Shown piece by piece: positions 49,716-58,900 of a DNA stretch of 64,000 bases. Below the pieces are notes generated by a model. The model was not told the DNA's origin, searched no databases, and worked only from the letters and a program-made list of their open reading frames with translations. The position numbers and the translations under genes were made by a program. The stretch comes from Actinomycetospora endophytica (GTDB lineage Bacteria; Actinomycetota; Actinomycetes; Mycobacteriales; Pseudonocardiaceae): NCBI RefSeq assembly GCF_021026375.1, contig NZ_JAJNDB010000001.1, positions 434,001 through 498,000 of the forward strand, in the 5' to 3' direction. Numbering within the stretch: position 1 is the first letter of the stretch; every line of letters starts with the position of its first letter.

Positions 49716-50405
49716 TCAGAGCAGGCAGGGGCCCGCCGACGTGGTCAGGACCGGGCTCCACGCCCCGGTCCAGGCGCCCGCGGCGGCCCGGACCCGCAGG
49801 TAGACGCTCGTCTTCACGAGGGCGCGCACGGTCACGTTGTTCGAGAGGACGGACGTCGTCCCGGACGTCACCGGGGCCGCGAAGTCCGTCGTCGTCGAGG
49901 CCTGGAACTGGTAGGACGTCGCGCTCGTCACGGCGGTCCAGCTCAGCGTCGACGCGAGCGACCCGACCCCGGTGGCCCCGCCCGTCGTCGTGCTCGTCGG
50001 GGTGGCGATGGTGGTGCTCGTCATCGGGGCCGCCGCCGTCGCGGTCGTCGGGGCGGGAGTGGTCGCCGTCGTCACCGGGGAACTGCTCGACGTCGTCGGC
50101 GCGGCCGGGCTGGTGGTGGTCGACGACGACGCGAGCGGGGTGGCGGTCGACGTGGTCGCCTGCGGCAGCGCCGCGGCCCGGGGCAGGGCCTCGACGGCGC
50201 CGCCGTTCGTGAACTTCGAGGTCGAGGTGCCGAGGAGCCCGGTGCACACCCAGGCCGTCGCGGACGCGGTGGGCGTGCCCAGGCTGCCGGCCCGGGCGGT
50301 CACGCTCCCCGGCCCGCTGCTCGACCACGCCGCCAACGCCACCCCGCCCCCGGCGAGCAGCGCCACCGTGGCGATCAGGGCGACGAGCGGCAGCCGGCCC
50401 CTCAC
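49716..50405 (-). CDS. Secreted Ser/Thr-rich protein with fibronectin-III-like end
   Basis: 229 aa. Signal/anchor LVALIATVALLAGGGVALAAW, then GSVTARAGSLGTP, a 70-residue linker of Thr, Ser, Ala and Pro, and a C-terminal beta-domain SLASTLSWTAVTSATSYQFQ, ASTTTDFAAPV, VYLRVRAAAGAWTGAWSPVL that reads like a fibronectin type III fold. GTG 50405 overlaps the stop of the upstream gene (GTGA). Third in a tight operon of exported proteins of unknown function. Confidence 0.75.
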   Translation of the reverse strand: MRGRLPLVALIATVALLAGGGVALAAWSSSGPGSVTARAGSLGTPTASATAWVCTGLLGTSTSKFTNGGAVEALPRAAALPQATTSTATPLASSSTTTSPAAPTTSSSSPVTTATTPAPTTATAAAPMTSTTIATPTSTTTGGATGVGSLASTLSWTAVTSATSYQFQASTTTDFAAPVTSGTTSVLSNNVTVRALVKTSVYLRVRAAAGAWTGAWSPVLTTSAGPCLL

Positions 50406-51328
50406 GGCGTGCTCGCGACGCCGACCGTGACCGGCACGGTGAACGTCGCCCCCTGGCACCCGGTCTCCGAGGCGGTCGACATCGCGACCGCGCCCGCGAG
50501 GGTGAGCGTCGTGGACGCCTTCGCGGCGAGCGTCACACCGGGCTGCTGGGCGGTGAACGACACGCCCGTCGTCGCGCAGGTCCCGGCGCCGCCGCTCGCC
50601 GTGGCCGCGCCGTTCGGGGAGATCGTCAGCACCTTCACCGAGTAGGGGTTCGGGTTGGTGACGGTGACGATCGCGGTGCCGCTGGTGCCGGGCGTGAGCA
50701 GACCCGTGGTGACCGCGCTGCCGGCCACCGCCGTCGCCGTCGGCGCGAGAGCGGTACCCGCGGAGACGCCCGGCCTGCCGGTTCCGGAGCTCAGCCAGGC
50801 CGCGACCGCGATGCCCGCCGCACCGAGCGCGGCCGCGAGCGCGGCCAGCGCGATGAGCACCGTCGCGCGCGAGGCCCGCCCGTGCCGACCGGTCCCGGAC
50901 GCCCCGCCGGGATGGCCGGTCACCGCCGCGGGACGGGTTCGACGACGCAGCGGCCACCACCGGGGGCGACCCGCGACGGGGGCCGGGCCGGACGACGCGA
51001 CGACGGCGGGCACCTCGGGAGCGCGGCGGGGCGCCCCGGGCCGCGCCGGTCGGCCGCGGGACAGCGTGGGCGAGGGGATGCCGACCGGCGGCGTCGGGCG
51101 CGGGTCCCGGGTGCGCGGCAGCGCGGGCTCCCCGGTGGGTGACGGACCGGCGGTGACGGCGAACGGCGCGGTGGCCTCGTCCAGGTCGACGCCGGGGGCA
51201 GGCGCGGTGACCGTGAGCGGGACGCGCCGACCCGCGGAGTGCCGCGGGCGCCGACCCGGCAGCGGGATCGGGCCGGTCCGCTCGACCGGCCCGCGCCCCT
51301 CCCGCTGCAGGAGGGACTCGACCTTCAC
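50402..51328 (-). CDS. Membrane-anchored or secreted beta-rich protein with long basic cytoplasmic region
   Basis: 308 aa. Residues 1-~150 are Pro/Arg-rich and probably cytoplasmic; ATVLIALAALAAALGAAGIA is a signal or anchor segment; the exported part has AVTTGLLTPGTSGTAIVTVT, NPNPYSVKVLTISPNGAATA, CATTGVSF and GCQGATFTVPVTVGV. The NPNPYSVKV/NPNTYPVKV block is shared with the next protein upstream in the operon. Overlaps neighbours on both sides by GTGA. Confidence 0.75.
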   Translation of the reverse strand: MKVESLLQREGRGPVERTGPIPLPGRRPRHSAGRRVPLTVTAPAPGVDLDEATAPFAVTAGPSPTGEPALPRTRDPRPTPPVGIPSPTLSRGRPARPGAPRRAPEVPAVVASSGPAPVAGRPRWWPLRRRTRPAAVTGHPGGASGTGRHGRASRATVLIALAALAAALGAAGIAVAAWLSSGTGRPGVSAGTALAPTATAVAGSAVTTGLLTPGTSGTAIVTVTNPNPYSVKVLTISPNGAATASGGAGTCATTGVSFTAQQPGVTLAAKASTTLTLAGAVAMSTASETGCQGATFTVPVTVGVASTP

Positions 51329-51780
51329 CCGGCCGCGGAGGCCAGCTGGGCGGTCAGCGGCATCGTGAACGACTGGCCCTGGCAGGTGTTGTCGGGGTCG
51401 GTCACCATCGTCGCCGTCAGGGGGTAGTTGCTGGAGGCGTTCGGGGCGATCGTCCCGGTCGGGTTCGCGACGGCGGGGCTGGTCACCGTGGCCGCGGGGC
51501 AGCCACCGGCGGTGGCCTGGGAGGCGCTCGCGCCGATGTTCACCACCTTCACCGGGTACGTGTTCGGGTTGTTGATCGTCACCGTGTACGTGCTGGTGGA
51601 ACCGGGGTAGAGCTGCGCGCCCGAGGAGTTCGAGCTGATCGTCGAGCTCACCGCGACGCTGGACGTGGTCGTGCCGGTTCCGGAACCGCTCGACAGGTAG
51701 GCGGCGAAGGCGACCCCCGCGCCGGCCAGGACGAGCAGGACCCCGCCGAGAACGGCGAGCCGCTTGCGGTTACGCGTCAT
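51325..51780 (-). CDS. Secreted beta-rich protein (first gene of the three-gene operon)
   Basis: 151 aa: MTRNRKRLAVLGGVLLVLAG with AGVAFAAYLSSGSGTG as a SipW/TasA-like signal, then AQLYPGSTSTYTVTINNPNT, YPVKVVNIGASASQA, NTCQGQSFTMPLTAQLASAA. Two Cys pairs suggest disulfides. The signal ending AFAAYLSSG is like that of exported, fibre- or coat-forming actinobacterial proteins. An upstream in-frame ATG at 51819 would add 13 residues. Confidence 0.75.
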   Translation of the reverse strand: MTRNRKRLAVLGGVLLVLAGAGVAFAAYLSSGSGTGTTTSSVAVSSTISSNSSGAQLYPGSTSTYTVTINNPNTYPVKVVNIGASASQATAGGCPAATVTSPAVANPTGTIAPNASSNYPLTATMVTDPDNTCQGQSFTMPLTAQLASAAG

Positions 51781-51948
51781 GACTTCCTCGACCTCCTGGT
51801 CGTCGAGGAACGTGACCATCACGCCCCCCGACGACGGGACCGGGCGCCCTGTCCGTTCTGACGCTGCGTCACCAGAAGGTGTGGCGGTGTCACCTCGACG
51901 GTTTCGAGCGGGAGGGACGCCCGAAACGGGGACTCTCGCCCGGTTCGT

Positions 51949-51954
51949 TACGAT
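51949..51954 (+). promoter_or_regulatory. -10 element of a possibly leaderless khtT-like transcript
   Basis: TACGAT ends nine bases before ATG 51964, with only ATCGATCG-type sequence between and no ribosome site. Confidence 0.35.
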
Positions 51955-51963
51955 CATCGATCG

Positions 51964-52446
51964 ATGGACGTCGAAGTCACCCGCCTGCCCGGGATCGGCA
52001 CCAAGCAGGAGTTCACGACGGCGGACGGTCGCCGGCTGGGGGTGCTCACCCACCGCGACGGGCACCGCGAGCTGATGCTGTCGTCCGCGGCCGACCCCGA
52101 TGCCACCGGGATCTCGTTCGGGCTCACCGAACCGGAGTGCAACGCCCTCGGGACGCTGCTCGGCGCGCCGAACCTCGTCGCCAAGCTGCAGGACCAGCAG
52201 CGCGAGGTCGAGGGCATCAGCACCGCGCAGTTCCCGATCACGGCGGGCTCGCCCTACGTCGGCCGGTCCCTCGGCGAGACCGAGATGCGCACCCGGACGG
52301 CCACCTCGATCGTCGCGGTCGTCCGGGACTCCGTCGTCTCGCCCTCGCCGCGGCCCGACTTCGTCTTCGCCTCCGGTGACCTCGTCGTCATCGTCGGCAC
52401 CGGCGACGGCCTCAAGGCGGCGGCCCAGATTCTCGAGGAGGGCTGA
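51964..52446 (+). CDS. Cation:proton antiporter regulatory subunit with TrkA-C (RCK_C) domain
   Basis: 160 aa. VEVTRLPGIGTKQEFTTADG is the usual start of KhtT-like regulatory subunits. The C-terminal RCK_C domain includes QFPITAGSPYVGRSLGETEM, SIVAVVRDSVVSPSPRPDFV and FASGDLVVIVGTGDGLKAAA. It binds nucleotides or ions and gates the antiporter encoded immediately downstream (4-nt gap). Confidence 0.9.
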   Translation: MDVEVTRLPGIGTKQEFTTADGRRLGVLTHRDGHRELMLSSAADPDATGISFGLTEPECNALGTLLGAPNLVAKLQDQQREVEGISTAQFPITAGSPYVGRSLGETEMRTRTATSIVAVVRDSVVSPSPRPDFVFASGDLVVIVGTGDGLKAAAQILEEG

Positions 52447-52450
52447 AGGC

Positions 52451-53617
52451 CTGCATTCCACCGCCGCCGCCCTCATCGAGCTCGGGGCGCTGCTGTTCGG
52501 CCTCGGCGTCCTCGGACGGCTCGCCGGACGGATCGGCGTCTCGCCGGTCCCGCTCTACCTGCTCGGCGGGCTCGCGTTCGGCCAGGGCGGGCTGCTGCCG
52601 CTGGAGGGGATCGAGGGGTTCACCGAGCTCGCCAGCGAGGTCGGCGTCGTCCTGCTGCTGCTCCTGCTCGGGCTGGAGTACTCGGCGAGCGACCTGGTCA
52701 CCGGGCTGCGCCGCTCGTGGCTCGGCGGGATCGTCGACATGGTCCTCAACGCGGCACCGGGGGCGATCGCCGCGCTGATCCTCGGCTGGGGCCCGCTCGG
52801 GGCGCTCGCGATGGCCGGGGTGACATGGGTGTCGTCGTCGGGCATCGCGGCGAAGCTGCTCGAGGAGCTGGGCCGCCTCGGTAACCGGGAGACGCCCGCG
52901 GTGCTGTCGGTGCTGGTCATGGAGGACCTCGCCATGGCCGTCTACCTGCCGGTGACGACGGCGGCGCTGGCCGGGCTCTCGTTCGCCGCCGGGGCCCGCA
53001 CCGTCGGGATCGCGCTGGCGCTGCTCGTCGTCGTGCTGGTGATCGCGCTGCGCTACGGGCGGTTCGTGTCGGCGATCGTCGAGTCGCCGTCGTCGGAGGT
53101 GTTCCTGCTCCGCGTGTTCGGGGTGGCGCTGCTGGTCGCAGGTGTGGCCTCGGAACTGCAGGTCTCGGCCGGGGTGGGCGCGTTCCTGCTCGGTATCGCG
53201 ATCTCGGAGGACACCGCGGAGAACGCCACCCGGGTGCTGTCGCCGTTGCGAGACCTGTTCGCGGCGGTGTTCTTCGTGGTCTTCGGGCTCAACACCGATC
53301 CCGCGCTCATCCCGGGCGTGCTGCCCGCGGCGATCGTGCTCGCGCTGGTGTCGACGGCGACGAAGATCGGGGCGGGTGCGTTCGCCGCGTCCCAGATCGG
53401 GGTGGGGACGCTGGGCCGGTTGCGGGCCGGGGCGGCGCTGGTGGCGCGCGGCGAGTTCTCGATCGTCATCGCGGGGCTGGCGCTGACCTCGGGGGCGGTC
53501 GCGCCCGGGCTCGCTCCGCTGGCGACGACGTACGTGCTGATCATGGCGGTGCTGGGGCCGGTGTGCGCGCGGCTGGTGGAGCCGACGTACCGGCGGGTGG
53601 TGGCGCGGGCGACGTAG
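52451..53617 (+). CDS. Monovalent cation:proton antiporter (CPA2/KhtU-like), CTG start
   Basis: 388 aa, eleven or twelve helices: LIELGALLFGLGVLGRLAGR, VPLYLLGGLAFGQGGLLPLE, ELASEVGVVLLLLLLGLEYS, GIAAKLLEELGRLGNRETPA, VLVMEDLAMAVYLPV. Exchanges K+ or Na+ for H+ together with the preceding regulatory subunit. Homologues begin at the residue encoded by CTG 52451, no ATG or GTG lies in frame nearby, and GAGGAGGG (52435-52442) is eight bases upstream, so a CTG start is predicted. Confidence 0.88.
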   Translation: MHSTAAALIELGALLFGLGVLGRLAGRIGVSPVPLYLLGGLAFGQGGLLPLEGIEGFTELASEVGVVLLLLLLGLEYSASDLVTGLRRSWLGGIVDMVLNAAPGAIAALILGWGPLGALAMAGVTWVSSSGIAAKLLEELGRLGNRETPAVLSVLVMEDLAMAVYLPVTTAALAGLSFAAGARTVGIALALLVVVLVIALRYGRFVSAIVESPSSEVFLLRVFGVALLVAGVASELQVSAGVGAFLLGIAISEDTAENATRVLSPLRDLFAAVFFVVFGLNTDPALIPGVLPAAIVLALVSTATKIGAGAFAASQIGVGTLGRLRAGAALVARGEFSIVIAGLALTSGAVAPGLAPLATTYVLIMAVLGPVCARLVEPTYRRVVARAT

Positions 53618-53625
53618 CGGGTGTT

Positions 53626-53680
53626 GTCAGCGATGGTCCGTTGCTGACACGTGACGTCAGGAAGGGTTCATCCTCACATC
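53626..53680. repeat. Repeat family R2, copy 2
   Basis: GTCAGCGATGGTCC followed by GTTGCTGAC and then GTCAGGAAGGGTTCATCCTC. The first block repeats 43376-43389 directly; the last is the reverse complement of the block ending near 43450. GTCAGC/GCTGAC forms a small hairpin. It follows the antiporter stop by 9 bp. Confidence 0.75.
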
Positions 53681-53864
53681 GGCCAGAGGTCGGCTCGACG
53701 AGGAGCACATCCGGCGGGTCCCGGGGCACACCCGAGTGCCTGGTGTGCCTCTCGTCAGCCGGCCGCGCCGGCGTGCTTGGGGTCCTCCTCGTCAGCGGCC
53801 GGCCGGGCACCAGTTCTCCGGAACCGCCACCGCGGCGGCCGGGCGCCGGGCAGCATCCGGGCTC

Positions 53865-55136
53865 GTGGCGAGCAGGCGGGAGCTCATCGAGTCCGAGGAC
53901 TTCGCGCGCCGGCGGGGCGTCGCCGCCCTCGTGCGCGGTGACGCCCTGGCGATCGAGGACGTCCCCCGCCGGCCGAACGCGGGCCTGCTCGTCGGGCTCG
54001 TCGTCGTGGTGCTCGCCGCTGCCGTCTCGGCCGGCTCGGCGTTCCTCACCGGCCGGGCGCCGGACGGCTGGCGCGACGACGGCACCCTCGTCGTCGATCG
54101 CGAGACCGGCGCCCGCTACCTCGCCACGGGTGGGCTGCTGCGCCCGGCGCCGACGCTGACCGCGGCCCTGCTCGCCGGCGCCCGCCGCGACCCGGTGCTG
54201 GTGCCGCACGGGCAGGTGCTCGGGGTGCCGGTCGGGACCGCGCTGCCCGACGCCGGCGCGCCCGAGATCCCGCCCGCCCTGCCCGCCCGACCTCCACCCC
54301 TCGCCGCGTGCGCGTCCGCCGCCGGCCAGGTCGCCGTGTTCACCGGGACGCCGGCCGGAGACGCCCGCCCCGAGACCGGGTTCCTCGCCCGGCCCGCGGG
54401 CGGCACCGAGATCGTGCTGCTCACCGGAGGGCGGGCCCACCACGTCGAGCCCGCGGCGCTGCCCGCGCTCGGGTACGCGCCCGCCCAGGTCCGCGACGTC
54501 CCCGCCGCGTGGCTCGCACTCCTGCCCCGCGGCGGCGACCTGGCGCCCACCCCCGCACCCGGACCCGTCGTCGAGACCTCCGCCGGCTCCCGCTACGTAC
54601 TCGACCGCGGGAGAGCACGGCAGATCGCCGACGGCACGAGCGCGCGCCTGTTCCCGACCCCGGCCCGCACGGTCGACCCGGAGGAGGTCCTCGCGCTGCC
54701 CGCCGGGCCGCCGATCGGGGTGCCGGACGTCCCGAGCGAGCCGCCCGCCGTGCCCGCGCGGGAGTCGGCCGCGGTGGCGTGCGTCGTCGGCGGCGGCGAG
54801 AGCCCGCGCCTGCTCGTCCTGTCCGCCGCGGTGGACACGACGACGAGGCCCGCCCCCGAGCGCGTGCTCGGCGGCGGCGCGCGCCCGTTGCGGGTGACCT
54901 GGCACGTGCCGCCGGGCGGGGGCGCGCTGCTGGCGCCGCCGGAGTTCGACCACGAGCGCCCGCCGTCGGGGGACCGTGACGATCCGATGGTGCTGGTCGA
55001 CGGCGGGCTCGGCTTCCCGGTCGCCGACGACGAGGCCCTGCGCGCGCTGGGGTACGACCGCGGCCGGGTGCTGCCGATCGGGCGGCCGTGGTTCGCCCTG
55101 CTCGGCGCCGGACCGCGGCTCGCTGTCCCGGGCTGA
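53865..55136 (+). CDS. eccB: ESX/type VII secretion protein EccB
   Basis: 423 aa. The N-terminus VASRRELIESEDFARRRGVA, ALVRGD is the EccB cytoplasmic start; one transmembrane helix at about 40-61 (GLLVGLVVVVLAAAVSAG) precedes a periplasmic R-domain with Cys in AACASAAGQ and VACVVGGG, and blocks SRYVLDRGRARQIADGT and GLGFPVADDEALRALGYD. EccB is a core part of the ESX membrane complex. It is shorter than the usual 480-500 aa. GTG 53865 chosen from homology. Confidence 0.88.
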   Translation: MASRRELIESEDFARRRGVAALVRGDALAIEDVPRRPNAGLLVGLVVVVLAAAVSAGSAFLTGRAPDGWRDDGTLVVDRETGARYLATGGLLRPAPTLTAALLAGARRDPVLVPHGQVLGVPVGTALPDAGAPEIPPALPARPPPLAACASAAGQVAVFTGTPAGDARPETGFLARPAGGTEIVLLTGGRAHHVEPAALPALGYAPAQVRDVPAAWLALLPRGGDLAPTPAPGPVVETSAGSRYVLDRGRARQIADGTSARLFPTPARTVDPEEVLALPAGPPIGVPDVPSEPPAVPARESAAVACVVGGGESPRLLVLSAAVDTTTRPAPERVLGGGARPLRVTWHVPPGGGALLAPPEFDHERPPSGDRDDPMVLVDGGLGFPVADDEALRALGYDRGRVLPIGRPWFALLGAGPRLAVPG

Positions 55137-55152
55137 GTCCCCGGACGAGCAG

Positions 55153-55166
55153 TTTTCCCGAACCGC
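55153..55166 (+). promoter_or_regulatory. TCCCGAACCGC box upstream of the WXG100 genes
   Basis: TTTTCCCGAACCGC lies about 65 bp before the first WXG100 start. The 11-mer TCCCGAACCGC is repeated at 61805-61815 near the EspC-like gene, in opposite orientation relative to the gene. A shared regulatory site is possible but weakly supported. Confidence 0.25.
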
Positions 55167-55230
55167 ACCCACGCGACGTCGGGCTTTGTCACCGTGAGGC
55201 CGACCCAGTTCCCCCGGGGGAGGAGATCTC

Positions 55231-55563
55231 ATGGCGGGGCAGTACGACGTCTCGACCGACACCATGGCCCAGTCGCAGTCGCGGATGGCGTCCAACGTGG
55301 CCGACATCCGGTCCGAGCTGACGCAGCTGCGCGGCAAGCTCGGTGCGCTCGAGGGGCAGTGGATGGGCGACGGGAACACCGCCTTCACCGGTGCCCACGC
55401 GCGCTACGAGGCCGCGAACCAGAAGCTCAACCAGGCGCTCGACACCATCAGCTCGCTCGTCGCCCGGGCGCGCGACGGCTACCAGACCAGCGATGCCGCG
55501 GCGGGTCAGCGGCTCACGCAGTCGGGCGCGGGCATGGACGACGTCACGGTTCCCGGGTTCTAG
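55231..55563 (+). CDS. WXG100-family ESX substrate
   Basis: 110 aa helical hairpin: DTMAQSQSRMASNVADIRSE, LGALEGQWMGDGNTAFTGAH with the W-x-G turn (WMG), then QALDTISSLVARARDGYQTS. The tail contains YQTSD, the general YxxxD/E type VII secretion signal. GGGGGAGGAG lies upstream. It probably forms a heterodimer with the protein from 55581 and is exported by the EccB/C/D machine. Confidence 0.9.
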   Translation: MAGQYDVSTDTMAQSQSRMASNVADIRSELTQLRGKLGALEGQWMGDGNTAFTGAHARYEAANQKLNQALDTISSLVARARDGYQTSDAAAGQRLTQSGAGMDDVTVPGF

Positions 55564-55580
55564 AGGAGAGGACAGCCACC

Positions 55581-55874
55581 ATGGCCGATCGGATCAAGGT
55601 CTCCTTCGGGGCGCTCGACACCGCCGTCGCGGACCTCAACGGCGGGGTGCAGCAGATGGGCCAGCGCATGCAGCAACTGCGCTCGGACATCGCGCCGATG
55701 CTCTCCACGTGGGACGGCGCGGCGCGTGAGTCGTACGCCGCGGCCCAGCAGCAGTGGGACTCGGGGTGGAGCGACCTGCAGACCGCGCTCGGTCAGCTGC
55801 AGCGGGCCACCGCGGGGTCGAACGAGGAGTACAACGCCACCGAGCGGGCGGCGATGCAGTCGTTCCAGGCCTGA
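55581..55874 (+). CDS. WXG100-family ESX substrate (EsxA/B partner)
   Basis: 97 aa: IKVSFGALDTAVADLNGGVQ, MLSTWDGAARESYAAAQQQW with W-D-G, and C-terminal EEYNATERAAMQSF where Y-N-A-T-E fits the YxxxD/E signal. The usual length for EsxA/EsxB. GAGGAG lies upstream in the 17-bp gap after the first WXG100 gene. Confidence 0.92.
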   Translation: MADRIKVSFGALDTAVADLNGGVQQMGQRMQQLRSDIAPMLSTWDGAARESYAAAQQQWDSGWSDLQTALGQLQRATAGSNEEYNATERAAMQSFQA

Positions 55875-55900
55875 GCCCCGCCGGGGCCGGCGGGTGGGGA

Positions 55901-58900
55901 TCACCCGTCGGCCTCCGGCACCCACGCGATCTGCACGAGCTCCGGCTCGGTGCGACGGGTGACGTACTGCGCGCGTCCCGCCGGCAGGTTCTTCCCGCGG
56001 ACCCCGTGCAGCAGGGCGCCCTCGTCGCGCGGGCCGGAGAGCAGCAGCCCCGGCCCGCCGAGCTCCCGGAGCCGCCGCAGCACCGGTTGCATCAGCCCCG
56101 ACCCCGCTCCCGACGCCGACCGTGCGAGCACCACGTGCAGCCCGATGTCCCGCCCCTGGGCGAGCAGGTCGAGCAGCGGGCTCAGGGGATCACTGCTTCC
56201 GGTGGCGACGAGGTCGTGGTCGTCGACCACCACGAGCATGTGCGGCCCGTCCCACCAGCTCCGCGCCCGGAGCTGCGCGGGCGTCACCTCGGGCCCGGGC
56301 AGGCGCTCGGTCATCTTCTCCGCGGCGAGGGCGAGTGTCCGCTCGGCGGCCGGGGCCGACCCGAGGTAGGTCGACAGGTGCTCGGCGGGCACCGCGTCGA
56401 GCAGCGTGCGCCGGTAGTCCACGACGACGACCCGCAGCTGCTCCGGCGGGTAGGCCGCGCACAGCGCCGTGACCACCGTCCGCAGCGTCGCCGTCCGCCC
56501 GGACCCGGCTTCGCCGAACACCAGCAGGTGCGGGTCCCGCCCGGCCAGAAGGTCGAGCTCGAGCGGCGCGAGGTCCTGCTCGCGGACCCCGATCGGCACG
56601 CCCCGTCCGGTCTCGGCCGGACCGCCCCCGCCGTCGGGAACGGGGAGCAGGCCCGCGGCCGGGACCAGCGCCGGCAGCATCCGGATCGGGGGCGCTCCGG
56701 CCGTGCCCCAGGCCGCCGTCGCCCGTGCCGCGGTGGTGGTCGAGTCCTCGGTGCGCCCGTCCTCGTCGGTGATCACGGGCAGCGCGATCTGGGCCTTGAA
56801 CCCGGCTCCCACGAGCGCCCGGCCCGGTGTCGTCGGCACGCTGCGGGCGGCGCGGCGGTCGATCAGTGAGTCCGCGGAGTCCCCGAGACGCAGCTCGATG
56901 CGGGTGCCGAGCGCGTCGCGCAGCGCCGGCCGCAGGTCCCACCAGCGGGCGGCGCTGATCACCAGGTGCACGCCGTGCCCGAGGCCGCGCGCCGCGAGTG
57001 CGGTGAGCCGGGGCTCGAGGTCCTCGAACTCCCCGCGCAGGGCGCCCCAGTCGTCGACGACCAGCAGGACGTCCCGGCCGTACCCGCCGTCGTCGGCGAT
57101 CGTGCTGATCGCGGTCGACGGCGCCCCGGCCGGAGCCGTCGTCGCACGTTCCCGCTGCGCGACGAGCCCCTCGAGCTGGGCGACCAGCCGCCGGACCGTG
57201 TCCGGCCGGTGCCGGCCGGCGAGTCCCCCGACGTGCGGCCACGCCTCCAGCGACGCCAGCGCCCCGCCCCCGAGGTCGATGGCGTACACCGTGAGCTCGT
57301 CCGGGGTGTGGGTGAGCGCCGCGGCCGTCACCAGTGCGCGCAGGGCGGTGCTCTTGCCGGTGCGCGGCGCTCCGACGAGGCCGAGGTGCCCGCCCGTGCC
57401 GGAGAGGTCGACGACCAGCGGCTCCTGCGCCTGGCGGTCGGGCCGGTCGACGACGCCGAGCGGCAGCGCGAGGGTCCCGGGACGCGCCGTGAGCAGACCC
57501 TGACCGGGCACGACCGAGGGCCGGGCGAGCACCGCGGTCAGCGGCAACGCCGGCGGGAGCGGGGCGAGCCACACCTGGTGCACCGGCGGGGCGACCGCGC
57601 GGAGGCGGGCGACGACGACGTCGAGGGTGGAGCGCTGTTCGGGGTCGGAGAGTGCGGGGCCGAGCGCGGGCAGCTCGTCGGCGAGCTCGCCGCGCCCGTC
57701 GAACGCGCGGAACGGCCGTGAGCGCGGGTGCGTGACCCGACCGCGGACGGGCTCGGTGTACGGCGCGGACACCGTCGCGACCCGCAGGCGGCGGTAGACG
57801 CTGGTGTCGACCTTCAGGTACGCCGAGCCCGGCACCGGCGGCAGCTCGAACGCGTCGGTGTTGCCGATGACGGTGCGGCTCTCCGCGGCGGAGAACGTGC
57901 GCAGCGCGAGCCGGTAGGACAGGTGCGAGTCGAGTCCGCGCAGGCGTCCCTCCTCCAAGCGTTGCGTGGCGAGCAGCAGGTGCACCCCGAGCGAGCGCCC
58001 GACCCGCCCGATCTGCACGAACAGGTCGATGAAGTCGGGCTGGGCGGTCAGCAGCTCGGAGAACTCGTCGACGACGACCAGCAGGTGCGGCATCGCGCGG
58101 GGACGGTCGCGTTCCTCGCCGCCTGCCAGCCGCAGCCGGCGGTGTTCGCGGATCCCGGTGAGGTTCCCGGCGTCGCGGAGCAGCTGTTCCCGGCGCCGCA
58201 GTTCGCTGCGCAGGGCGTCGGCGAACCGCTCGACGGTCTCCGGGTCGTCCTCCAGGTCCGTGATCGACCCGGCGACGTGCGGCAGGTCGGCCATCCCCGC
58301 GAACGTCGCGCCGCCCTTGTAGTCGACGAGGACGAAGGCGAGGTCGTCCGGCGGGTGGGTCGCGGCGAGCCCGGTGACCAGGGTGCGCAGGAGCTCGGAC
58401 TTCCCCGACCCGGTCGCGCCGACGACGAGCCCGTGCGGGCCCATCCCTGAGAGCGCGGACTCCTTGAGGTCCAGCTCCACCGGAACGCCGTCCGCGTCGA
58501 CCCCGAGCGGCACCCGCAGCAGGTCCGGCTCGGCGCGCCGCGCCCAGGTCCGGCGGGGGTCGAGCACGGCCACGTCGTCCACGCCGAGCAGGTCGGGCAG
58601 CCCGCTGACCTCGGACAGCGCGACCTGCCCCGCCCGTCGCGACAACCGGCACGGGGCGAGACGGCGGGCGAGGGTCTCGACCTCGGCGACCCCGAGGGCG
58701 TCCGGGACCAGGCGGTCGGTGGCCGCGAGCCCGACGAGGTCGTCGGGTGCCGCACCGTCGCGGCCGCGGCGGACCTCGACGGCGGCGCGGGCCTGGTCGA
58801 CGTGCACGGTCACGTCCACCCCCGCGGGACGCCGGGTGGGGTCGTCGAGGACGTGCAGCAGGGCGACGCCGAGCTCGGGCAGCTCCGCCAGCGGGTCCGG

